In this document: one piece after another, positions 1 through 5,508 of the stretch
How positions within the stretch are numbered: the stretch's first letter is position 1
How the letters are laid out: each line of letters opens with the position of its first letter
NCBI RefSeq assembly: GCF_018271995.1
Contig: NZ_JAGUCO010000016.1
Location: 1-64,000, forward strand
Length of the DNA stretch: 64,000 nt
Direction: 5' to 3'
Source: Carboxylicivirga linearis
Lineage (GTDB): Bacteria; Bacteroidota; Bacteroidia; Bacteroidales; Marinilabiliaceae
The notes under the pieces: generated by a model
Told to the model about the DNA's origin: nothing
Database searches by the model: none
What the model saw: the letters and a program-made list of their open reading frames with translations, nothing else
Program-made: the position numbers and the translations under genes

Positions 1-410
1 GCTTCACTCATAAAGCTACGGTTCATTGCCTAAAATCGCTGAACTCGCTACGCTCAAACAGCACCGATTTTTACGGCAACTTCACCTTGCTTTATGGCTC
101 ACCAGACAAGGCCGATCTAGGGCTAACTTTTACTCGAGAATTTTCACCCACTCAATTTCATATTGAAATTATATTTCTATACCAAATTCAACTTTTCTCA
201 TCAATACCATCTGATAATCAACCTTAGTGAGGTTAATTAGAAATTTAATCGTTGGGTAATACCTTTTTATAAACCCCAATAATCTGTGCCTATTGAATTA
301 ATAATTAACCTGATAATATTGAATTTTAATCATTTTTATTCGATAATAATACCATACCTTAAAGTACTTTTTATATATTAGCATCCATAATAATTTATAC
401 CTATTAATTT
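1..410. other. Window edge, no assignable gene
   Basis: No gene can be assigned here. Frame 3 of the plus strand stays open from the window edge to a stop near base 224 without a usable start, so it could be the tail of a gene outside the window. The first 140 bases are richer in GC than the following 270, which are strongly AT-rich and look like ordinary spacer. The edge sequence may instead be part of a dispersed repeat, but no second copy is present in the window. Nothing resembling a terminator or RNA gene is visible. Confidence 0.3.
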
Positions 411-773
411 ATGAAAGAACTAGTACCGTATACTAACCTGGAAACGGTTAAAGACAGCAACGGAAAAATTACAGAATTTGTAGTACGCACCGTATCGTAC
501 CTGCCTAAAGACAGCAAAATTACTACCAGCGGCGAAGGCCCCGTTGCTGATAATGTTTTATATCGCCCTTTAACCATCTCTTACGATGGTACCTCAACAG
601 ACTTTGATTATTTTGGCGCCGACTTTACCATTAAACGCGAAGATGTTGGTTTGTTGGAAAGAGGAGTGAATGTTAAAGTTAAATCTACAACCAGTAGTTT
701 AAAATCGGCAACATATGGTGATCCTGAAGATGAAGGTGGAGTTTCTATTGACTATATAGAAGGTGATATTTAA
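411..773 (+). CDS. Hypothetical protein with acidic GG/EGD tail, upstream of TPR kinase
   Basis: A 120-residue protein of unknown function. The start is fixed by an in-frame stop two codons upstream. There is no signal peptide, lipobox or membrane segment. The body is polar and probably beta-rich. The last 18 residues, GDPEDEGGVSIDYIEGDI, closely match the C-terminus of the small lipoprotein at 2922-3095 (GDPEESGGLIIEYEGGDV), which points to a shared tail module on an otherwise unrelated body. It lies 9 bases before the kinase gene at 783 and is probably co-transcribed with it. The 5' two thirds are clearly richer in GC than the last ~110 bases, which resemble the AT-rich start of the kinase gene; this suggests a mosaic origin. 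A role as partner or ligand of the kinase is inference only. Confidence 0.6.
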   Translation: MKELVPYTNLETVKDSNGKITEFVVRTVSYLPKDSKITTSGEGPVADNVLYRPLTISYDGTSTDFDYFGADFTIKREDVGLLERGVNVKVKSTTSSLKSATYGDPEDEGGVSIDYIEGDI

Positions 774-782
774 AATTTTAAT

Positions 783-2834
783 ATGGAGTATACAAGAAAA
801 ATTGCGCAAAGAGTGACTTGTATACTCTATTTACTTTTATTTGTATTATACACTAATGCAAATCCATTTCCAACATTAAATCTATGCGACACTTGTAGTT
901 ATTCAGTGAATAAGAAAATCGCATATAGCAATTTACTTATTTCAAACATAGATTCTATACCTTACATTATTGATAATTTAAATAATCACGAGAAAATTAT
1001 ATATAATTCTCAATACGGTAAGTTATTATATAAGAAACAAAGATTTGATGAATCAATAAATCATTTAAAACCTATTCTTGATAATTCATCTGCAGAAGTA
1101 GAATGTATAGCTGATTGTCACTATTACTTGGCTAAGAATTTCAGTAAGAAAAATAATTCTGAACTAACTTTATACCATTTTGAAGTGGCGTATAATAAAT
1201 ATACGGAACTTGGGAAATGGGACAATTGTTGTATTGTATATATGGATTTAGGTAGTTATTTTTCAATGAAGAAGAATAATGAACTAGCAGAGAAATACTA
1301 TTTAACTTCATACAATATTTCTCAAAAGAAGAATATAAAACACTCAACAAAAATTGCAATTGAATTAAATCTTGCCAATCATTTCAATAAAGTTGAGAAA
1401 AGAAATATAGCCTTAAAGCATTATATAAATGTTGAGAAAGAAGCTAAGAAAATTAAAAAGGAATCTGTTATAGCTTTAGTCAATAATAACATTGGAACTA
1501 TATATCTAAAAAATGAAGAATTTAAAAAAGCTGAAGAGTATTTTAATAGTGCTCTAAAAATAAGAAGGGCATTAAAGGATAATAAAGGTATAGCTTCCAC
1601 ATTATTAAATTTACTTCATATTGAAATAAAAAATGGCAACAAACAAGAATCTAAGTTAATTCTGTCGGAACTTTCTGAAATTTTCAAAATGTCTCCACCA
1701 AATATTGCCGATCAACGACTTTTTAGTTATAACAAGATTAGATATTATGCATTACTAGGTAAAACTGAACTTATTGGAAAAGAACTTGGCGCATATGATA
1801 AACTTCAAGACTCCCTCTCTAACATCGCCTTCTCCGACAAACTTATCGAAATGCAAAAAAGCTTTGAAATACAGGAGCGGGATAAAGATATAGCCTTACT
1901 ACAAAAAGAAGATGAGTTAAAAGAAGCCCGTTTAAGCAATCAATTGATTGTTATTATTTCTATTGGAGCTGTTTTGCTGCTATTGATTGTATTGGGCTAC
2001 TTTATAAATAAGCAACGGGTAAAACTAAAACGATCGGAGAGCCATCTTAAAAAGCAGCAAAAAAGAATTAAGCAAATTAACAGCGATTTAAAAACATCGA
2101 ACCTGGCCAAAGATCGTATTCTGTCTATTATTGGTCATGATTTACGCGGCCCAATTGGTGGCTTAAAAGAATTGATTGAACTATATATGGATATGCCGGG
2201 CTATGAGGAAGAAGATTTTAAAAGTCTGCTAAAGGCAGCCCGCGAAGCATCCACAGGCTCGTACTACCTACTTGAAAACCTATTAACCTGGGCCAACTCA
2301 CAAAATGGTCAAATTGATTTTAAACCGTTAACCGCACCTCTTTTACCATTGGCAAAAAATAGTATCGATCTGTTGGATAGCTCAATTAACACACGCAATG
2401 TTTCGTTTAAATACGATATATCGCCTGCCATTAAATTAACTGCCGACCTTAACATGTTACGCACCATTATTCGTAACCTGGTATCTAATGCGGTAAAATA
2501 CTCGCCACCCGAAAGCTGCATCACCATTTCGGCCACCCAAAATAATGAAGAGACTTTTATTTGCATTGCCGACCAGGGCTATGGCATGACCGCCGAACAA
2601 TCGTCGGCTCTGTTTGAAAAGAAAGAAACCTATTTTATTGAAGCCGGATATAATGCTAAAGGTTCGGGCTTAGGTCTGGTACTGTGCCGCGAGTTTGTAG
2701 AACAGCATAAAGGTAAAATTTGGGCCGACTCTATTCCTAATAAAGGAACGAAGGTTTGTTTTACCATTCCGCTAAATATCGAGCAACCAAAAACTACCAC
2801 CGCACTTCATGAGCATACTCCTGCAATGAATTAG
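783..2834 (+). CDS. TPR-containing membrane sensor histidine kinase (orphan)
   Basis: A 683-residue sensor kinase. Residues about 10-27 form a signal peptide or first membrane segment. Residues about 60-370 are helical repeats of TPR type (for example the NNIGTIYLKNEEFKKAEEYF repeat) and should lie in the periplasm. A membrane segment follows at about 386-408, then a coiled coil. The dimerisation domain has the H-box SIIGHDLRGPIGG with His452. The ATPase domain has an N-box (NLVSNAVKYSP, about 562-572), G1 (DQGYGM, about 597-602) and G2 (GSGLGL, about 626-631). There is no receiver or DNA-binding domain and no response regulator nearby. The first ~1 kb is far more AT-rich than the 3' half, as if a sensor half had been joined to a different kinase half. 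Two partial copies of its 3' end lie downstream. Confidence 0.9.
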   Translation: MEYTRKIAQRVTCILYLLLFVLYTNANPFPTLNLCDTCSYSVNKKIAYSNLLISNIDSIPYIIDNLNNHEKIIYNSQYGKLLYKKQRFDESINHLKPILDNSSAEVECIADCHYYLAKNFSKKNNSELTLYHFEVAYNKYTELGKWDNCCIVYMDLGSYFSMKKNNELAEKYYLTSYNISQKKNIKHSTKIAIELNLANHFNKVEKRNIALKHYINVEKEAKKIKKESVIALVNNNIGTIYLKNEEFKKAEEYFNSALKIRRALKDNKGIASTLLNLLHIEIKNGNKQESKLILSELSEIFKMSPPNIADQRLFSYNKIRYYALLGKTELIGKELGAYDKLQDSLSNIAFSDKLIEMQKSFEIQERDKDIALLQKEDELKEARLSNQLIVIISIGAVLLLLIVLGYFINKQRVKLKRSESHLKKQQKRIKQINSDLKTSNLAKDRILSIIGHDLRGPIGGLKELIELYMDMPGYEEEDFKSLLKAAREASTGSYYLLENLLTWANSQNGQIDFKPLTAPLLPLAKNSIDLLDSSINTRNVSFKYDISPAIKLTADLNMLRTIIRNLVSNAVKYSPPESCITISATQNNEETFICIADQGYGMTAEQSSALFEKKETYFIEAGYNAKGSGLGLVLCREFVEQHKGKIWADSIPNKGTKVCFTIPLNIEQPKTTTALHEHTPAMN

Positions 2835-2921
2835 ACTTATTTAGTTTATCTTATTATTTTACATGCATAACTATAGATAATTATTATATTCGCCTTAATT
2901 CTAATTTAAACTTTATAATTC
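2835..2921 (+). promoter_or_regulatory. Conserved leader/promoter region of the small lipoprotein genes
   Basis: This 87-base spacer between the kinase stop and the first small lipoprotein gene recurs almost unchanged before the second (3538-3624) and third (4236-4323) lipoprotein genes. It contains TATATTCG at 2885-2892 (3588-3595 in copy 2; TACATTCG at 4287-4294 in copy 3), one mismatch from the Bacteroidota -7 element TAnnTTTG, about 30 bases before each ATG. No convincing -33 element is seen. Conservation in all three copies suggests each lipoprotein gene carries its own promoter. Confidence 0.45.
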
Positions 2922-3095
2922 ATGAAAAAATTATTTTTATTAATGGCTATTATGGCCACTGCATTTGCTTTTCAGGCTTGCGATAAGGATGATGTGCAAC
3001 CAGAGGACAAAACAATTGATACTAATTTAAGAGCTGGTGGAGATCCGGAAGAAAGTGGTGGTCTAATAATTGAATATGAAGGAGGAGATGTTTAA
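2922..3095 (+). CDS. Small surface lipoprotein, copy 1 (tail type GGLIIEYEGGDV)
   Basis: A 57-residue lipoprotein gene. Residues 1-19 are a signal peptide (MKKLFLLMAIMATAFAFQA) and Cys20 is the likely lipidation site. The lipobox FQAC is relaxed, as is common in Bacteroidota. The next residues, DKDDV, fit the K-(D/E)2 type of lipoprotein export signal known to place lipoproteins on the outer surface in this phylum. Residues 21-38 are identical in all three copies; the tail (39-57) is acidic, ending GDPEESGGLIIEYEGGDV. After removal of the signal, only about 38 residues remain, which is short for an enzyme or structural lipoprotein. It follows the kinase gene and is followed by a terminator. 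The function is unknown; a signalling or binding peptide is a guess from context. Confidence 0.75.
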   Translation: MKKLFLLMAIMATAFAFQACDKDDVQPEDKTIDTNLRAGGDPEESGGLIIEYEGGDV

Positions 3096-3117
3096 CACAT
3101 CTTTTAAAGAATATAAA

Positions 3118-3166
3118 GAAGCATTTGAGCAATAGTATAATTTACTATTTCATTTGCTTTTTTTTC
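3118..3166 (+). terminator. Terminator after lipoprotein copy 1
   Basis: An imperfect hairpin: the left arm starts AGCATTTGAGCAATAGTA and the right arm is TACTATTTCATTTGCT, followed by a run of T. It has the same position and form as the perfect hairpin after copy 2, with several mismatches in the left arm. Confidence 0.6.
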
Positions 3167-3222
3167 TCTGTACCTTGATTATAGAAATACAAGTTCAAAA
3201 TAAGGGTCTTTTAAAGTTTATG

Positions 3223-3537
3223 AGCTACATCACCATTTCGGCCACCCAAAACAATGAAGAGACCTTTATTTGTATTGCCGACCAAGGCTATGGCATGACA
3301 GCCGAACAATCGTCGGCTCTGTTTGAAAAGAAAGAAACCTATTTTATTGAAGCCGGATATAATGCTAAAGGTTCCGGTTTGGTACTGTGCCGCGAGTTTG
3401 TAGAACAGCATAAAGGTAAAATTTGGGCCGACTCTATTCCTAACAAAGGAACAAAGGTTTGTTTTACCATTCCGCTAAATATCGAGCAACCCAAAACTAC
3501 GAGCGCACTTCACAAGCATACTCCTGCCATGAATTAG
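3223..3537 (+). pseudogene. 3' fragment of histidine kinase gene (ATPase domain), copy 2
   Basis: This encodes roughly the last 104 residues of the kinase at 783-2834, from ITISATQNN to HTPAMN, with nearly identical sequence. It lacks the sensor, membrane segment, dimerisation domain and N-box, so it cannot be a working kinase. A six-base deletion turns the G2 box GSGLGLV into GSGLV. An open frame extends upstream to about 3154 through unrelated sequence, but there is no convincing start. It is best read as a duplicated fragment carried along with the lipoprotein gene that follows. A translated ATPase-only protein is possible but unlikely, given the broken G2 box. Confidence 0.8.
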
Positions 3538-3624
3538 ACTTATTTAGTTTATCTTATTATTTTACATGCATAACTATAGATAATTATTATATTCGCCTTA
3601 ATTCTAATTTAAACTTTATAAATC

Positions 3625-3789
3625 ATGAAAAAATTATTTTTTTTAATGGCTATTATGGCGACTGCTTTTGCTTTTCAGGCTTGCGATAAGGATGATGTAC
3701 AACCAGAGGACAAAACAATTGATACCAATTTAAGAGCCGATGGAGATGAGGGGGGAACTTTGATAGATTTTGAAGGTGGTGATGTTTAA
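3625..3789 (+). CDS. Small surface lipoprotein, copy 2 (tail type GGTLIDFEGGDV)
   Basis: A 54-residue lipoprotein. It differs from copy 1 at one residue in the signal peptide (Phe6) and then only after residue 38. Cys20 with DKDDV and the linker VQPEDKTIDTNLRA are the same. The tail is DGDEGGTLIDFEGGDV. It lacks the PEES segment of copy 1 but keeps the GG..I(D/E)(F/Y)EGGDV pattern. It has its own copy of the conserved leader and a strong terminator. Constant leader and variable tail is the notable feature; the function is unknown. Confidence 0.75.
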   Translation: MKKLFFLMAIMATAFAFQACDKDDVQPEDKTIDTNLRADGDEGGTLIDFEGGDV

Positions 3790-3811
3790 CACATCTTTTA
3801 AACAACATAAA

Positions 3812-3857
3812 AAAGCACATGAAATAGTAAGTTTTACTATTTCATGTGCTTTTTTTG
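3812..3857 (+). terminator. Strong terminator after lipoprotein copy 2
   Basis: A near-perfect hairpin with stem AGCACATGAAATAGTAA / TTACTATTTCATGTGCT and a very short loop, followed by T7. A-rich sequence before the stem would also allow it to act on the other strand. Confidence 0.85.
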
Positions 3858-3908
3858 CCCTGTACCTTCATTATAGAAATACAAGTTCAAAATAAGGGTC
3901 TTTTAAAG

Positions 3909-4235
3909 TCCGAAAGTTGCATAACCATTTCGGCCACCCAAAACAATGAAGAGACCTTTATTTGCATTGCCGACCAAGGCTATGGCATGACCGCCGAACA
4001 ATCGTCGGCCCTGTTTGAAAAGAAAGAAACCTATTTTATTGAAGCCGGTTACAATGCCAAAGGTTCGGGTTTAGGTTTGGTACTGTGCCGCGAGTTTGTA
4101 GAACAGCATAAAGGTAAAATTTGGGCCGACTCTATTCCTAACAAAGGCACAAAGGCTTATTTTACCATTCCGCTAAATATCGAGCAACCCAAAACTACGA
4201 GCGTACTTCACAAGCATACTCCGGCGATGAATTAG
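3909..4235 (+). pseudogene. 3' fragment of histidine kinase gene (ATPase domain), copy 3
   Basis: This encodes the last ~108 residues of the kinase, starting slightly further upstream than copy 2 (ESCITISATQNN). Here the G2 box GSGLGLV is intact. Compared with the full gene, most changes are silent; the exceptions are near the end (KVCF to KAYF, and TTTALHEH to TTSVLHKH). The N-box and everything before it are missing. The open frame can be extended to 3846 through the ~50-base unit-boundary sequence, but no good start is visible. It is probably not functional as a kinase. Confidence 0.8.
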
Positions 4236-4323
4236 ATTATATTTAGTTTATCTTATTAATTTACATGCATAACTATAGATAATTATTACATTCGCCTTAA
4301 TTCTAATTTAAACTTTATAAATC

Positions 4324-4491
4324 ATGAAAAAATTGTTTTTATTAATGGCTATTATGGCCACTGCATTTGCATTTCAAGCTTGCGATAAGGATGATGTGCA
4401 ACCAGAGGACAAAACAATTGATACCAATTTAAGAGCCGATGGAGATGAGGGGGGAACATCTATCGAATATGAAGATCCGGAATTACCATAA
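4324..4491 (+). CDS. Small surface lipoprotein, copy 3 (tail type GGTSIEYEDPELP)
   Basis: A 55-residue lipoprotein. Residues 1-38 match copy 1 (signal peptide, Cys20, DKDDV export-type signal, VQPEDKTIDTNLRA). The tail, DGDEGGTSIEYEDPELP, follows copy 2 up to the acidic stretch and then ends in DPELP instead of EGGDV. It is the last unit of the array and has a different terminator from the other two. The function is unknown. Confidence 0.75.
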   Translation: MKKLFLLMAIMATAFAFQACDKDDVQPEDKTIDTNLRADGDEGGTSIEYEDPELP

Positions 4492-4499
4492 GTAATAAA

Positions 4500-4541
4500 A
4501 CAAAAGAGGCAATCTTATCATAGGTTGCCTCTTTTGTTTTT
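4500..4541 (+). terminator. Terminator after lipoprotein copy 3
   Basis: A hairpin with stem CAAAAGAGGCAA / TTGCCTCTTTTG and an 11-base loop, followed by T-rich sequence. It is unrelated to the hairpins after copies 1 and 2 and so marks the right end of the duplicated array. Confidence 0.8.
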
Positions 4542-4720
4542 GCAAAAAAGTAAAGCCCATCTATTTTATAAGAGATAAATCAGAGCAATTACATTAAAAG
4601 TCAAGAATCAGATAATTTAACATTTTCTTCTCTTGATAATTCTTGAAAAATCGATAAATTTATCAAGTACAAAGCACACTCCTTTCAGCTAACATATTGT
4701 TAAACCTTAATGCTTGAGCT

Positions 4721-5152
4721 ATGATTGTTACTTCTACCTCAGCCATACAAAACATTGTACGTCTGCTCGACAACGGTTACCTGGTTTATATTCATAAATC
4801 AACTGGTAAGGTTACGGCAATTCCTGAATTTGATGGTTTTATTGACTTTAATGATGATACCAACTCTGAAGTGAATAATGTAGAAGCTAATCCGGATGAT
4901 TACCTGCAGGTTCAGGGAATGAATTCGCGTGAGATGTTTAACCTGATGATGGATTTTGCACAGGAACAGGAAGATATGAGTGTTACCCGAAAGCTGGTTG
5001 AAGCATTGCGTAAATCGGATGGTATTGGACATTTTAATAGTGCCATAAAACAAATGCCTGATATTAAAATGGAATGGCTCGAATACCGCGACGAAAAGCT
5101 GCAACGTTTTATTAAAAATAAATTGATGCGAAAACGCCAGATGTTTAATTAG
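4721..5152 (+). CDS. UPF0158 family protein
   Basis: A 143-residue soluble protein that resembles the UPF0158 family of uncharacterised proteins. The supporting region is the C-terminal half: a helical segment (REMFNLMMDFAQEQED), then LRKSDGIGHFNSAIKQMPDI and WLEYRDEKLQRFI, which is the family's typical arrangement. The N-terminus (IVRLLDNGYLVYIHKSTGKV) fits the small beta hairpin with which these proteins begin. No catalytic residues are known for the family. It stands alone, 180 bases after the lipoprotein array terminator, and is followed by a repeat-rich spacer. Confidence 0.7.
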   Translation: MIVTSTSAIQNIVRLLDNGYLVYIHKSTGKVTAIPEFDGFIDFNDDTNSEVNNVEANPDDYLQVQGMNSREMFNLMMDFAQEQEDMSVTRKLVEALRKSDGIGHFNSAIKQMPDIKMEWLEYRDEKLQRFIKNKLMRKRQMFN

Positions 5153-5220
5153 AAAACATACAAATCTTAGCATTTGCATACTATGCTAGAACAAAAGCCT
5201 TTCTATTCATTTATTATTAA

Positions 5221-5264
5221 CATAGCACTTACGTACTATGCTGTTACAAACGTCCCTCCGGGAC
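5221..5264 (+). repeat. 44-bp palindromic intergenic repeat, copy A
   Basis: CATAGCACTTACGTACTATG forms an imperfect hairpin arm pair, followed by a short link and CCCTCCGGGAC, itself a small GC-rich palindrome. The same 44-base arrangement recurs at 5286-5329 and 8614-8657 in the same orientation. Confidence 0.8.
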
Positions 5265-5285
5265 TTACATACCGCTTCATTATTC

Positions 5286-5329
5286 CATAGCACTTACGTG
5301 CTATGCTAGTACAGGCATCCCTCCGGGAC
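5286..5329 (+). repeat. 44-bp palindromic intergenic repeat, copy B
   Basis: The second direct copy, with one change in the hairpin (ACGTGC for ACGTAC), which improves pairing with the opposite arm. It again ends in CCCTCCGGGAC. Confidence 0.8.
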
Positions 5330-5508
5330 TACCTATATAGTTGAAGGGCGTAGCCCTGACTGTATTAAAACAGTAAGTGAGTGCTGTGATGAGCGAGAAG
5401 GAAATCAGAGCCCCGGAGGGGCGACTATGATTGTTGGCCTACACATTGCCCCCTTAATAGACATTCTAGCTAGTAGCCAGCAGCTATAAGCTATCAGCCT
5501 TTTTTAGA

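Larger units (their letters stand above)
3166..4541 (+). repeat. Tandem duplication: kinase 3' fragment + lipoprotein gene, period about 692 bp
   Basis: Two consecutive units, from about 3166 and about 3858. Each begins with the same ~50-base sequence (TGTACCTT...AAGGGTCTTTTAAAGT). This runs into a copy of the last ~315-325 bases of the kinase gene, then the conserved leader, a small lipoprotein gene and a terminator. The ancestral arrangement is the complete kinase plus first lipoprotein at 783-3166. Most differences between the kinase segments are silent third-position changes, which suggests the units descend from functional paralogues rather than from decay in place. Confidence 0.85.
5153..5508. 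other. Repeat-rich spacer
   Basis: A spacer of about 350 bases without a gene. It holds two direct copies of a 44-base palindromic repeat (listed separately), a degenerate third trace near 5168, a GC-rich complement of it near 5411-5426 (CCCCGGAGGGGCGAC), and at 5470-5500 a run of the reiterated AGCTAT-type words found in many other spacers of this window. The repeats run right up to the dnaE stop codon. Confidence 0.7.

Noticed and set aside
3154-3537. Open frame of 127 codons as a stand-alone ATPase-domain protein
   Set aside because: It lacks sensor, dimerisation domain and N-box and has a deleted G2 box; the upstream part is unit-boundary sequence without a clear start. Listed as a gene fragment instead.
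5168-5329. Possible CRISPR array from repeated CATAGCACTTACG units
   Set aside because: Only two to three palindromic copies with short, unequal spacing and no cas genes; the same unit recurs alone at 8614. It is a dispersed palindromic repeat.
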